DNA of 64,000 nucleotides from Ancylobacter radicis (GCF_018449475.1 NZ_JAHCQH010000015.1:620001-684000), one strand, 5' to 3'. Shown: positions 39,529-48,951, counted from the first letter of the stretch. Translations and numbers: made by a program. Notes: generated by a model from the sequence alone, not told the origin.

Positions 39529-40761
39529 TCAGTGCCCGCTGAACACCAGAATGCGCAGCGGCACGATCACCGCCTGCAGCCGCAGCAGCAGCGCATGGAC
39601 CACCGCGACCGTGTCGACGACATGGAGATAGACCGCGGCGAGCCCACCCACTTCGCCGGAGGCCAGGCGCTCGTGATTGCTGGAATAGGCATTGGCGATG
39701 CAACTGGAGCCGGGCGTCACGCCGGCCAGACCGCCCTCATAGAGCGGCTCCAGCGCCACCGTCAGCGTGCCCGGCGCGACGACCTGCTGGGCGTCCTGAA
39801 GCTGCTCGGCGGCGCGCAACTGCCCGGCGGCGATGACGTCCTGCACGCTGGTCACCACCATCGGAATGACGGTGAGCGGCTTCGACAGGCACACCGCCTC
39901 GGCCACCATGCCGACCTTCAGCACCTGCGCCTCGATCTGGCCGAAGCCGGCGATCAGCCGCTCGCGGCCCGCCCCCTCGGGGATCAGCACGCCCGCGGGA
40001 CGCAGCATCGGGCTGACGATGTCGCCGGTCCGCAGCGTGAATTGCTCGACCCAGCCGGCCGTGCCGGCACGGATCACCGTCTTGTCGAGGGCGACGAGCG
40101 CCTCGGCGAGGGCCGCTTCGGCGCTTGCCTTCTGCGCCGGCAGCAGCAGATCGGCGCGGGCTTCCGCTGCCTGCCGCGCCGCGAGCGCGGCGGCGACGCC
40201 GCCCTCGCGCCCATCGACGACATTCTGCAGCCGCTCGACCTCGCGCACGCTGACGACCCCGGCATTGCGCTGCTGGAGCTCGTTGCGGGTCGCCAGTTCG
40301 TCGCGCGCCTGCTGCAGTGCCTCCTCGGCCTGGCGCAACTGCCCGTCGGCGGCGGCGATATCGGCGCGGGCGGCGATCAGCGACGCATCCGTCTCGACGA
40401 TGCGCCGGCGGGCGGTTTCGACCTGCGCCTGCTGGATGGAATCATCCAGCCGGAACAGCGGCTGGCCCGCCTCGACACGGGCGCTCGGGCCGACCAGAAC
40501 CTCGCTCACCCGCCCGCCGACCTCCGGGACGATGGGTACGGCGCGAAAATAGGCGGTGACGTTGCTGGTCGAGGGGTGGTTGTAGAAGATGACCGCGATC
40601 AGCCCGACCGTCAGCATCAGGCAGGCGGTGATGCCCCAGCGCAGTTCGTACCAGACCGAATAGAGCGTGATCTCGTGGCCGAAACGCTTTCCCTGCGCAT
40701 AGCGGCGGACGAGATAATCGGGGAACACCGTGACCAGCGAGCACAGCAGCAGCTCAAGCAT
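39529..40761 (-). CDS. HlyD family membrane-fusion protein (YibH/EmrA-like)
   Basis: A 410-residue periplasmic adaptor with one N-terminal membrane helix (about residues 36-56, preceded by ITLYSVWYELRWG), a biotinyl-lipoyl domain split by a long alpha-hairpin (about 110-230) and a beta-barrel part (VIRAGTAGWVEQFTLRTGD). Such proteins join inner-membrane pumps to outer-membrane channels, but no pump gene is present here; partner is the small membrane protein whose stop overlaps this start by 8 bp. The start at 40761 (MLELLLCS) is set by that overlap. Exported substrate unknown. Confidence 0.85.
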   Translation of the reverse strand: MLELLLCSLVTVFPDYLVRRYAQGKRFGHEITLYSVWYELRWGITACLMLTVGLIAVIFYNHPSTSNVTAYFRAVPIVPEVGGRVSEVLVGPSARVEAGQPLFRLDDSIQQAQVETARRRIVETDASLIAARADIAAADGQLRQAEEALQQARDELATRNELQQRNAGVVSVREVERLQNVVDGREGGVAAALAARQAAEARADLLLPAQKASAEAALAEALVALDKTVIRAGTAGWVEQFTLRTGDIVSPMLRPAGVLIPEGAGRERLIAGFGQIEAQVLKVGMVAEAVCLSKPLTVIPMVVTSVQDVIAAGQLRAAEQLQDAQQVVAPGTLTVALEPLYEGGLAGVTPGSSCIANAYSSNHERLASGEVGGLAAVYLHVVDTVAVVHALLLRLQAVIVPLRILVFSGH

Positions 40762-41155
40762 GGGGATGGCTCCCCCGGCCGGTGCGCTTGGCCGGAGTTT
40801 TGTCTTCCGGCGGCTCCTTCTTCGCCAGGCGCTCGACGCCGCGGGCGATGCGGGTGAGCGGCGTGCCGAAATCCGGCAGGTCGATGAAGGCGAGCAGCAG
40901 CGCCGCGACCCAGAACATGTGAACGTGGGTGAACAGCGCCAGCAGGCACAGCACCGCGACGATTTCCATCTGCAGCTTCTGCGCCTTGTGCGCGATACGC
41001 TCGGGCAGGGAATGCAGCGCGAGGAACAGCACGCCACCGACGAGAACGGCGCCGACCAGCGCCGCAATCGCGACGCCGAGCAGAATGTCGCTCTCCCCCG
41101 GCGCCGTGATGAAGAAGGGCAGATGGGCGAGGCTGGCTGGATGTGGTGATGGCAC
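40754..41155 (-). CDS. Small inner-membrane protein paired with HlyD-type adaptor (YibI/DUF3302-like)
   Basis: A 133-residue protein with two hydrophobic helices (about 24-48 and 62-95) joined by SLPERIAHKAQKLQMEI, and a basic, disordered C-terminus. The gene order (small membrane protein, then HlyD adaptor with 8-bp overlap) and the loop pattern recall the YibI-YibH and YiaW-YiaV pairs of enterobacteria. Family assignment is tentative and rests mostly on context. Function unknown. Confidence 0.6.
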   Translation of the reverse strand: MPSPHPASLAHLPFFITAPGESDILLGVAIAALVGAVLVGGVLFLALHSLPERIAHKAQKLQMEIVAVLCLLALFTHVHMFWVAALLLAFIDLPDFGTPLTRIARGVERLAKKEPPEDKTPAKRTGRGSHPHA

Positions 41156-41250
41156 GGCGCGTTCCCATGAAGGGGCGCGGGAAACCGCGCCGTCCGGTAG
41201 CGATCAGTGCCACCCCGATACCGAGCTGTCTACACCGGCTTCAATGCCCG

Positions 41251-42180
41251 TCAGACGACGGCGACGGCGGCCGGGCTGCGGAAGCGCGCGACGAGGTCCT
41301 GCAGCACCGTCACCTGATCCTTCAGCTCGCGCCAGTGGCGCGGCTCCAGCTCCAGAATGGCGGTCGCGCCGGCCGGCGGCTGAACCGCGCCGATCACCGC
41401 GTCCCAGTCGATCCCGCCCCAGCCGATCGGCAGATGCAGGTCGCCCTCGCCCAGCGCCACCGCTTCGGCGGAGTGGTAGGTCCACATTTCGCTTGGGCGA
41501 CCGAAGGAATCGTGCAGGTGGAAATGCGCGACATAGGGAGCGAGCTGCGCCATCTCGGCGATCGGATCGAGCCGCGCATCGGTGCAGCGTATATAGGCGT
41601 GGCTGACGTCGAGCGTGGCGCGCACCGCCGGATGGTCGATGGCGGCGAGTTCGCCGGCGAGCTTGGCCGGGGTCGCCGTCTCGCGCACCTGGGCGAAGCG
41701 GAAGATGTTCTCGACGCACAGCGTCACGCCGAGCGCGGCGGCATGCTCGCCGGCGCGGGCAAGGGCGTCACGCTGGCGCGAATAGGCGACCTCGACATCG
41801 TCGTCGGGCGCGCGCACGAAGCCGCTATGCATCACGAGGCGTTGCGCGCCGGCGGCGGCGGCGATCTCGATATTGGCCGCCAGCACCTTTTCATGGCGCG
41901 CCAGCCGCTCGGGAATGTCCATCAGGTTGATGGCGAGCGTGCCATGGACCGAATAGCCGAGGCGCCGGCCGGCCAGCGCGGCGGTCATATCCTTGACCCG
42001 CTCGGTCAGCACCCGGCCGTCGACAATGAGATGCCAGGCATAGGCCGGCAGTTCCACCATATCGACGCCGAGAGCCTCCGCCTCGTCGAGATGAGCGCCG
42101 AGGTCGTCGAACTCGGGGCTGCCTTCGAGGATCGCAAAGCCGCTGGCGCGGATGGGGGAAACCGGAATGTGCATCTGCAT
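41251..42180 (-). CDS. Sugar phosphate isomerase/epimerase-like TIM-barrel protein
   Basis: A 309-residue xylose-isomerase-like TIM barrel (AP endonuclease 2 family). Metal-site signatures are visible: VMHSGFV, LCVENIFRF (Glu), ATLDVSHAYI (Asp/His), FHLHDSFG (His) and ILELEPRHW (Glu). Members isomerise or epimerise ketoses such as tagatose or inosose; the substrate is not inferable here, and no sugar operon surrounds it. The ATG at 42180 has a second ATG two codons later. Monocistronic; flanking gaps show nothing clear. Confidence 0.82.
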   Translation of the reverse strand: MQMHIPVSPIRASGFAILEGSPEFDDLGAHLDEAEALGVDMVELPAYAWHLIVDGRVLTERVKDMTAALAGRRLGYSVHGTLAINLMDIPERLARHEKVLAANIEIAAAAGAQRLVMHSGFVRAPDDDVEVAYSRQRDALARAGEHAAALGVTLCVENIFRFAQVRETATPAKLAGELAAIDHPAVRATLDVSHAYIRCTDARLDPIAEMAQLAPYVAHFHLHDSFGRPSEMWTYHSAEAVALGEGDLHLPIGWGGIDWDAVIGAVQPPAGATAILELEPRHWRELKDQVTVLQDLVARFRSPAAVAVV

Positions 42181-42364
42181 CGGGTGGCTGTTCCTGGGGG
42201 TTGGGCGATGACGACAGGCAAGCGGGTTGGAACGTCCGCTAACGTTGGGACAATCCGCTCATTTCGGCACGAGCGGCCACGCGGCGCGCGTTCACTCCTG
42301 CGCCCTTTTTATGGCACACGCATTACAGATGGCCGAATCGTCAGCCATGCGAGGCGCTTAGCAC

Positions 42365-42751
42365 TCACATGCGCGGCGTCATCCAGGCGAGATAGGCGCC
42401 CGTCGAATCACGCATGACGCCGATCCGCCCCACCCCCGCCACGTCGAAGGCCGGACGGATGATGCTCCCGCCGGCGGCCTCCACCCGGGCGAGGCGGGCA
42501 TCGACATCGTCCACCCCGACATAGGCCATCCAGTGGTCCGGCATCCCCTCGAAGTCGGGGCCGGTCAGCGCGAAAATACCGCCGACGCGCCGCCCGCCAT
42601 GCACGATGATGGCGTAGTCGGTGCCATCCTCCATCGGCATGGTCTCGTAGCTCCAGCCCAGCGTCTCGGCATAGAACGTCTTCGCCTTTTCCGGGTCGTG
42701 GGTGTTCAGCTCATTCCAGATGAAACTGCCATGCTCGGGCTCATTCACCAT
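42365..42751 (-). CDS. VOC family (glyoxalase/bleomycin resistance-like) protein
   Basis: A 128-residue protein of two beta-alpha-beta-beta-beta modules: FIWNELNTHDPEKAKTFYAETLGW in the first, and HWMAYVGVDDVDARLARVEAAGG in the second, ending in STGAYLAWMTP. This is the pattern of VOC proteins that resemble glyoxalases or sequester hydrophobic drugs; the metal ligands are not fully standard, so binding rather than catalysis is possible. The start at 42751 follows GGGAGG by 5-6 bp, rejecting a longer upstream frame. Confidence 0.82.
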   Translation of the reverse strand: MVNEPEHGSFIWNELNTHDPEKAKTFYAETLGWSYETMPMEDGTDYAIIVHGGRRVGGIFALTGPDFEGMPDHWMAYVGVDDVDARLARVEAAGGSIIRPAFDVAGVGRIGVMRDSTGAYLAWMTPRM

Positions 42752-42962
42752 CTGTGCCTCCCAGAATATCCGTGCGACGGAAAACGCGCTCGCTTTGTTA
42801 ACGATCCTTACACCCTGCTGCGAAAAATGCGTGACCAAGGCCCTGCGCAGCGGTGCAACCGGGTGCCATGTTGACGCCGCGATAGCTTGCGATGAAGCAT
42901 AAACCCTTTTAGATCGGTCCTTCAGGCGGCGCCGACGAGCACGCCGAGGCTTTTCCCGGACA

Positions 42963-43652
42963 ATGCAGCTTTATCATCATCCCTTCTGCGCGCATTCGCG
43001 CCTCGTCCGCCTCGCTCTCGGCGAGATGGGGATCGCTCCCATGCTGATCGAGGAGCGGGCCTGGGAGCGCCGCGCCGACTTCCTGATGCTCGATCCCGCC
43101 GGCACCACCCCGGTGCTGGTCGAGGATGACGGGCTGGTCGTGCCCGGCGTCGACGCCATCACCGAATATCTCGACGAGACGCGCGGCGAGGCGCTGGGCG
43201 ACCGGCGGCTGCTGCCGCCCGACATTTATGCGCGCGTCGAGGTCCGCCGCCTGTCCGCCTGGTTCAACCACAAATTCTACACCGAGGTGTCCGAGCCGCT
43301 GGTGCGCGAGAAGGTCTACAAGCGGTACATGCCGCGCGAACTGGGCGGCGGGCCGCCGGACATGCCGGTGATCCGCGCGGCGCGCTCGAACATCCGCTAT
43401 CATCTGCAATATATCGGCTGGCTGCTGAAATCGCGGAACTGGCTGGCCGGCGAACGCATGGGCTATGCCGATCTCGCGGCGGCGGCGCATATTTCCTGCG
43501 TCGACTATCTCGGCGACGTGCCGTGGGAAGAGGATGAGGGAGCGAAGATCTGGTACGCGCGCATCAAGTCGCGTCCGGCCTTCCGGCCGCTGCTCGCCGT
43601 GACCATGGCGGGGATGCCGCCGGCACCGTGCTACGCGGATCTCGACTTCTAG
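42963..43652 (+). CDS. Glutathione S-transferase family protein
   Basis: A 229-residue GST-fold protein. The N-terminal thioredoxin-like domain starts MQLYHHPFCAHSRLVRLALGE, where Cys9 and Ser12 flank the usual catalytic position, and continues with GTTPVLVEDDG for glutathione binding. The helical C-domain contains GYADLAAAAHISC, the typical N-capping box. Substrate unknown. Its 3' end overlaps the queG start by 25 bp, a linkage common in Hyphomicrobiales though functionally unexplained. Confidence 0.88.
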   Translation: MQLYHHPFCAHSRLVRLALGEMGIAPMLIEERAWERRADFLMLDPAGTTPVLVEDDGLVVPGVDAITEYLDETRGEALGDRRLLPPDIYARVEVRRLSAWFNHKFYTEVSEPLVREKVYKRYMPRELGGGPPDMPVIRAARSNIRYHLQYIGWLLKSRNWLAGERMGYADLAAAAHISCVDYLGDVPWEEDEGAKIWYARIKSRPAFRPLLAVTMAGMPPAPCYADLDF

Positions 43653-44779
43653 ACCCGGCCGGCGCCAAGGCGCTGCTCGTCGCGCTCGCCCGCGAGGAGG
43701 GCTTCGATTCCCTCGGCGTCGCCGCGCCCGGCGCCATCCCGCAGGCCGGGACACGGCTCCAGCAATGGGTCGCTGAGGGCCACCATGGCGACATGGACTG
43801 GATGCCGGAGACAGCGGAACGCCGCGCCTCGCCGCGCCACCTCTGGCCCAAGGTGCAGGCCGTGCTGATGCTCGGCCTCAATTACGGCCCGGACGAGGAT
43901 CCCCGCCGCAGTCTCTCCGAAAGAAGCCGGGGCACCATCTCCGTCTATGCGCGCGGCGACGACTATCACGAACTCATCAAGGGCAAGCTCAAGCGCATCT
44001 GCTCGCGTTTCGTGCCGCGCGCCGGGGGTGAGGTGAAGGTGTTCGTCGACACCGCCCCGCTGATGGAAAAGCCGCTGGCCGAGGCCGCCGGGCTCGGCTG
44101 GCAGGGCAAGCACACCAATCTGGTCTCGCGCGAGAAAGGCTCGTGGCTGCTGCTCGGCGCCATCGCCACCAGCCTCGCCTTGCCGGCGGATTCGCCCGAG
44201 CGCGACCATTGCGGCTCCTGCCGCGCCTGCCTCGACGCCTGCCCGACCGGCGCCTTCCCCGCGCCCTACCGGATCGACGCGCGGCGCTGCGTGTCCTACC
44301 TCACCATCGAGCATCGCGGCCCGATCCCGCGCGACCTGCGCGCAGCGATCGGCAACCGCATCTATGGCTGCGACGACTGCCTGGCGGCCTGCCCGTGGAA
44401 CAAGTTCGCGCAGGCCGGACGCGAGGCGCGGCTTGCCGCCCGCGACGAGAACCGCGCGCCACCGCTCGCCGAACTCGCCCGGCTGGACGACGCCGCCTTC
44501 CGCGCCCGCTTCACCAAGAGCCCGATCAAGCGCACCGGGCGCACCCGCTTCCTGCGCAATGTGCTGATCGCCATCGGCAATTCCGGCGACCGCGATCTCA
44601 TTCCGGAGGCGGAACGTCTTCTCGCCGATGAGGCCCCGCTGATCCGCGGCGCGGCGGTGTGGGCGCTCTCGCGTCTGATGGACGGCCCCGCCTTCGCCCG
44701 CATCAAGGCGCTTCATGCGCAGGAGCCCGATGCGGACGTGCAGGCCGAATGGTTCAACGCCCGCGAACGGAACGTCTGA
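43628..44779 (+). CDS. queG: Epoxyqueuosine reductase
   Basis: QueG reduces epoxyqueuosine in tRNA to queuosine using cobalamin and two 4Fe-4S clusters. The 383-residue protein carries both cluster motifs (CGSCRACLDACPTGA and CDDCLAACPWNKFA), the B12-binding N-domain and a C-terminal HEAT-like region. VDTAPLMEKPLAEAAGLGWQGKH contains the conserved catalytic Asp. It starts at GTG 43628 inside the end of the GST gene. The stop TGA shares its A with the ATG of the following SDR gene. Confidence 0.94.
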   Translation: MLRGSRLLDPAGAKALLVALAREEGFDSLGVAAPGAIPQAGTRLQQWVAEGHHGDMDWMPETAERRASPRHLWPKVQAVLMLGLNYGPDEDPRRSLSERSRGTISVYARGDDYHELIKGKLKRICSRFVPRAGGEVKVFVDTAPLMEKPLAEAAGLGWQGKHTNLVSREKGSWLLLGAIATSLALPADSPERDHCGSCRACLDACPTGAFPAPYRIDARRCVSYLTIEHRGPIPRDLRAAIGNRIYGCDDCLAACPWNKFAQAGREARLAARDENRAPPLAELARLDDAAFRARFTKSPIKRTGRTRFLRNVLIAIGNSGDRDLIPEAERLLADEAPLIRGAAVWALSRLMDGPAFARIKALHAQEPDADVQAEWFNARERNV

Positions 44780-45648
44780 TGACCACGCTGCTCTGCCTCG
44801 GCTATGGCTATTGCGCCCGGCACTTCGTTGCCCGGCACGGCCAGTCGTTCGCCCGCATCATCGGCACCGCACGCACCGCGCGCGCGGAACCCAGCGTGAC
44901 CATGATCGGCTTTGACGGGACGCCGACGCCCGAACTGCGCGCCGCGCTGGAGGAGGCCGATGTGGTGCTCGCCTCCGCCGCGCCGGGCGAGGCCGGCGAC
45001 CCCTTCCTGGGCCCGCTCGGCCCCGTCTTCGCAGGGGCGCGGGGACGCGGCCCGCTGATCTATCTCTCCACCATCGGCGTGCATGGCGACAGCGGCGGGG
45101 CCTGGATCGACGAGGACGCTCCACTCGACGCGGAGGCGCCCCGCGCCCGCCGGCGGGTGGCGGCGGAGGCCGCCTGGCGGGAGGTCGGCCACGCCGCGGG
45201 CCGCCCGGTGGCGGTGCTGCGGCTCGGCGGCATCTATGGTCCGGGCCGCAACGCCCTGCTCGATATCCGCGCCGGCACGGCCCGCTGCATCGAACGCGCC
45301 GGGCAGGTGTTCAACCGCATCCATGTCGCCGACATTGCCGGCGCCATCGCCGCGGCGGCGATGAGCGGGCTCGATGGGGTGGTGAATGTGGTGGATGACG
45401 AGCCCTCGCCCTCCTGCGCGCCGGTGCGTTTCGCCGCCGGGCTGCTGGGGGTGGAGCCGCCCGAGGCGGTGCCGTTCGAGATCGCCGCCGCCACTATGTC
45501 GCCGATGGCGCTGTCCTTCTGGGCGGATAACCGGCGCGTGCGCAATGAGCGGCTGCACCGGCTGATCGACGGCGCCCTGCTCTACCCGACCTATCGCGCG
45601 GGGCTCACCGCGCTGTTCCAGGGCGGCGAGGGCCGTGCGGAAGGCTGA
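44779..45648 (+). CDS. SDR-type NAD(P)-dependent epimerase/reductase (YeeZ-like)
   Basis: A 289-residue Rossmann protein. The N-terminal TLLCLGYGYCARHF is the atypical glycine pattern of YeeZ-like extended SDRs; YLSTIGVHGDSGGAW and RLGGIYGPGRNAL follow, the latter the usual substrate-side GIYGPGR block. The classic Tyr-x3-Lys is not obvious (the middle region reads RRRVAAEAAW), so catalytic competence is uncertain. It begins one base into the queG stop (TGATG) and is translationally coupled to it. Confidence 0.8.
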   Translation: MTTLLCLGYGYCARHFVARHGQSFARIIGTARTARAEPSVTMIGFDGTPTPELRAALEEADVVLASAAPGEAGDPFLGPLGPVFAGARGRGPLIYLSTIGVHGDSGGAWIDEDAPLDAEAPRARRRVAAEAAWREVGHAAGRPVAVLRLGGIYGPGRNALLDIRAGTARCIERAGQVFNRIHVADIAGAIAAAAMSGLDGVVNVVDDEPSPSCAPVRFAAGLLGVEPPEAVPFEIAAATMSPMALSFWADNRRVRNERLHRLIDGALLYPTYRAGLTALFQGGEGRAEG

Positions 45649-45656
45649 AGCCGGCG

Positions 45657-46358
45657 CTATCGCCCGGCGGAATCACAGGAACGGCGCCGGCGCGCGAAGG
45701 CGCGCAGGAATGTATCGACCGTGTGATTTACCACCCGCCCGATCTCGGCCTCGGAGGCGGCTTCCTCACCGAAGAACATCGGCATGACGATCCGCGCGTG
45801 GCAGCCGATGACGAATTGCCAGGCGGCAAGTTCGATGTCGTCGATCTCCAGCTCGCCACGCTCGATCTTGGCCCGCAACCACGCTGCCAGCCGCTCGACC
45901 CCGCGCTCATGCGAGGCGGCGAGAAAGATCCGCCCGATCTCGGGGAACTTCTCCGCCACGCCGACCACCATGCGCACGGTGCTGATCTTCGACGGTTCGA
46001 TCATGGCGCGGATGTAGCGATGGCCGAGCGCCGTCAGGCTGGCAGCCACGTCGGCATCCACATCGAGGTCGAAGCAATGCTCGGCGGTCTGTTCGCATTC
46101 CTCCGTCACCAGCGCGGCGAACAGATCGACCTTCGAGCTGAAATAGACATAGAGCGTGCCCTTGGAGACCCCCGCCGCGCGGGCGATCTGGCCCATGCTG
46201 GCACCATCGAAACCGCTGGCACGAAACACCTCGCGCGCTCCGTGCAGGATCTGGCCCCGCTTTTCCCGTCCGTGGATGGAGATGGGAGCGAGGTGGACCA
46301 CACTGTCCAGGAGTTCGGACGGCTCGGGCGTTTTCAGAGGCTCATGCAACGGGGTCAC
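45657..46358 (-). CDS. TetR/AcrR family transcriptional regulator
   Basis: The core begins HGREKRGQILHGAREVFRASGF and contains the helix-turn-helix MGQIARAAGVSKGTLYVYFSSK, followed by a helical ligand-binding domain and a basic C-terminal tail (FARRRRSCD). The start is unsettled: the frame is open to 46484, and I place it at GTG 46358, giving 233 residues with a roughly 30-residue leader. The ligand is unknown. It is convergent with the SDR gene (8-bp gap) and divergent, at a distance, from kup; its target is not obvious. Confidence 0.78.
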   Translation of the reverse strand: MTPLHEPLKTPEPSELLDSVVHLAPISIHGREKRGQILHGAREVFRASGFDGASMGQIARAAGVSKGTLYVYFSSKVDLFAALVTEECEQTAEHCFDLDVDADVAASLTALGHRYIRAMIEPSKISTVRMVVGVAEKFPEIGRIFLAASHERGVERLAAWLRAKIERGELEIDDIELAAWQFVIGCHARIVMPMFFGEEAASEAEIGRVVNHTVDTFLRAFARRRRSCDSAGR

Positions 46359-46483
46359 GGATAGGGCCTGGCTCCACGCAAAACGACCATAAACTGGTTC
46401 GAAGTGCACTTTCAGCACAATGCCATGAAGCAGGGTGTTACCCAACGATATCAGACCAAAGGATAGCGGAAAAATTTTGACCA

Positions 46484-46532
46484 AACCGTTCAGTTTTCCT
46501 TGCCCGAAGCCGGCGGGCTGACTAAAACGGTT
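46484..46532. promoter_or_regulatory. Inverted AACCGTT / AACGGTT boxes upstream of the TetR gene
   Basis: AACCGTT (46484-46490) within a TGACCAAACCGTTCAGT stretch faces AACGGTT (46526-46532) 35 bp away. The first box is itself roughly palindromic (TGAcC...GtTCA), as TetR-type operators often are, and lies in the most AT-rich part of the 480-bp gap. A role as operator and promoter region of the divergent TetR gene is inferred. Confidence 0.35.
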
Positions 46533-46589
46533 CCAGCCACGGTGACGGTTGAAGGTCCCGCAAGCTTTCAGACGCTGGCACCGCTGGTA

Positions 46590-46630
46590 GAGGGAGGAGG
46601 GTTAATTCCGCCCCCCAATCCTCCTCCCTC
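46590..46630 (+). other. Stable hairpin in the kup leader region
   Basis: GAGGGAGGAGG (46590-46600) pairs perfectly with CCTCCTCCCTC (46620-46630) around a 19-nt loop. It stands 208 bp before kup with no T run, in the middle of the tetR-kup divergent region (46359-46837), so it is more likely a leader RNA structure than a terminator. A short open frame (46732-46845) after CGGAG overlaps the kup start by 8 bp and could be a leader peptide, but there is no proof that it is translated. Confidence 0.5.
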
Positions 46631-46837
46631 AGCCATCTGGCCGGCACCGGAGACTCCGCTTGGCTCCCGCCGCCCGCCGGGTTAATGCTGCGCTGCCGCG
46701 CTTTGGCCGGCCTGCGCGATTGCGGAGCCTCATGAAACGCATCTCCCGACCCTGCCGGTACCCGAACCGCGCCTGTCCAGCGGCCTCGCCGATGGCTTCG
46801 CCGGCGCATCGTCCGGCCTGTGGTGAGCCGTCACGGC

Positions 46838-48721
46838 ATGGCTAGTCCCGCAGCGGCCAAAAGCCGGGTCCTCCCGCTCGCCGCCGAAACCGCCGCGCTT
46901 GGCGTGGTGTTCGGCGACATCGGCACCAGCCCGCTCTATGCGTTCAAGCAGGGTCTGCTCGCCGTCGGCGGCACGGCCGTGACCCATTCCGAGGTGCTGG
47001 GCCTGCTCTCCCTCATCACCTGGGCGATCATCCTTTCCATCTCGATCAAATATGTCTCGCTGGTGCTGCGGGCCGACAATGACGGCGAAGGCGGCATCCT
47101 CGCCCTCGTCACCCTGCTCGACCTGCATCGCAGCGCCACCGGCAAGCGGCTTTTCCTGCTGATCGCCGGGCTCATCGGCGCCGCCATGCTGATCGGCGAC
47201 GGCGTGCTGACCCCGGCCATGTCGGTGCTCTCCGCCATCGAGGGTCTGGAGGTCATCGCCCCCGCGCTTGATCACTGGATCGTCGCCGTCACCGTGCTGG
47301 TGATCCTGCTGGTGTTCTTCTCCCAGCGGGCGGGCACCGAGCGGATCGGCGCGTTCTATGGACCGATCATGCTGGTCTGGTTCGGCTCGCTCGCCGCGCT
47401 CGGCGTGCACGGCATCGTCCAGGCACCGCAAGTGCTCTGGGCGCTCGATCCGCGCCACGGCATCGAACTGCTCAACGACCATATCTGGTTCGCCGGCGCG
47501 GTGCTGGGAGCGATCTTCCTGGCCATTACCGGCGGCGAGGCGCTCTATGCCGATCTCGGCCATTTCGGCCGCAAGGTCATCACCCGCGCCTGGCTGCTGG
47601 TCGCCATGCCGGCCCTGCTGCTGAACTATTACGGCCAGGGCGCCATCGTGCTGGTGAACCGGGAGGCGGTGCGCAACCCGTTCTACGACCTCTCGCCCGA
47701 TTTCGTCGACGTGCCGCTGCTCATCCTCGCCACCGCCGCCACCGTCATCGCCTCGCAGGCCATCATCACCGGCGTGTTCTCCCTCGCCAAGCAGGCGATC
47801 GAGCTGGGCTACCTGCCGCCCATGCGCATCCGCTACACCAGCGAGCACAACGACCAGCACATCTATGTCGGCCGGCTCAACTGGATCATGATGATCGCCT
47901 GCGCGCTGATCGTGGTCTCGTTCGGCTCGTCCGACCGGCTGGCCTCGGCCTATGGCATCGCGGTGGCCATGGCGATGGTGTCGACCACCATTCTCTTCGT
48001 CGCCTATGTCCGCCGGAGCTGGCGCTGGCCGCTGCCGGCGCTGATCCTGCTCGCCGGCAGCCTCGGGGTGATCGACATCTCCTTCGCCGCCGCCAATCTC
48101 ACCAAGCTGCATGATGGCGGCTGGCTGCCCGTCACCATCGCCGCCATCGTGCTGCTCATCATGGTGTCGTGGCGGCGCGGGCTGGAGGGGCTGGGCATCC
48201 AGCAGCGCCGCTTCACCGAACCGCTCGATGCCTTCATCGCCCGCGGCCGCCCACCGGCCTGCGCCATCAGCCCGCGCACCGCGATCTTCCTGTCGCGCGG
48301 CGGGGCGGTGACGCCGGTGGCGCTCGGGCGGGTATCGGATCTGCTGGACGTGCAGTTCACCAAGGCGGTCATCGTCTCGGTCTGGATCGCCTCGCGGCCG
48401 CGCGTGCCGGTGGATGAGCGCGTGCGCGTGCTACCGCTCGATGGGGTGCATGTGCGCGTCGATGTGCGCTTCGGCTACATGCAGCAGATCGACGTTCCCG
48501 CCGTGCTCGGCCCGGCGCTCTATGCGCAGGGGATCGACCCGGACGAGGCGGTCTATGTGATCGGCCATGAGCGGGTGATGCCGCCCGAGGACATTCGCGG
48601 CGTGCGCGATGTGCTGGCCCATGTGTTCGCCTTCCTCGCCCGCAATGCCGAGCGTTCGGTCGACCGCTTCGGCCTGCCGCGCCCGCGCACCATCGAGATC
48701 GGCTATCCGGTGCGGCTGTAG
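46838..48721 (+). CDS. kup: Low-affinity potassium transporter Kup
   Basis: Kup imports K+ with protons at the inner membrane. The 627-residue protein has about twelve N-terminal helices and a cytoplasmic C-terminal domain. Family landmarks are GVVFGDIGTSPLYAFKQ, RADNDGEGGILALVTLL, IGDGVLTPAMSVLSAIEGLE, GALYADLGHFG-type ITGGEALYADLGHFGRK, LLNYYGQGA and ASQAIITGVFSLAKQAIELG. ATG 46838 is chosen (MASPAAAK); GTG 46820 would add six residues. A structured leader precedes the gene. Confidence 0.95.
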   Translation: MASPAAAKSRVLPLAAETAALGVVFGDIGTSPLYAFKQGLLAVGGTAVTHSEVLGLLSLITWAIILSISIKYVSLVLRADNDGEGGILALVTLLDLHRSATGKRLFLLIAGLIGAAMLIGDGVLTPAMSVLSAIEGLEVIAPALDHWIVAVTVLVILLVFFSQRAGTERIGAFYGPIMLVWFGSLAALGVHGIVQAPQVLWALDPRHGIELLNDHIWFAGAVLGAIFLAITGGEALYADLGHFGRKVITRAWLLVAMPALLLNYYGQGAIVLVNREAVRNPFYDLSPDFVDVPLLILATAATVIASQAIITGVFSLAKQAIELGYLPPMRIRYTSEHNDQHIYVGRLNWIMMIACALIVVSFGSSDRLASAYGIAVAMAMVSTTILFVAYVRRSWRWPLPALILLAGSLGVIDISFAAANLTKLHDGGWLPVTIAAIVLLIMVSWRRGLEGLGIQQRRFTEPLDAFIARGRPPACAISPRTAIFLSRGGAVTPVALGRVSDLLDVQFTKAVIVSVWIASRPRVPVDERVRVLPLDGVHVRVDVRFGYMQQIDVPAVLGPALYAQGIDPDEAVYVIGHERVMPPEDIRGVRDVLAHVFAFLARNAERSVDRFGLPRPRTIEIGYPVRL

Positions 48722-48951
48722 CCGCCCGTTCACGCTGCCGCGAGCGGGTGCGCGAGGTCACGCCAGCGCCCCTATCTGGCGGCACAAGCGCGCCGCTGCC
48801 GACGGGCCGGCAGGCTGGCGACAGCGCGCCGGCGCATCATGGCGTCAGCTAATCCGTCGCACCGCCGCTTAAGCGGTTTCGCCGGCCCGCCGGGTCTGCT
48901 AGGGCTGCCGCCAACCACCACGAACGCGGCAAAGATGATGGTGAGTGCGCG

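Noticed and set aside
46590..46837. A known riboswitch upstream of kup
   Set aside because: A hairpin is present but no conserved aptamer core that I recognise; kept only as a structured leader.
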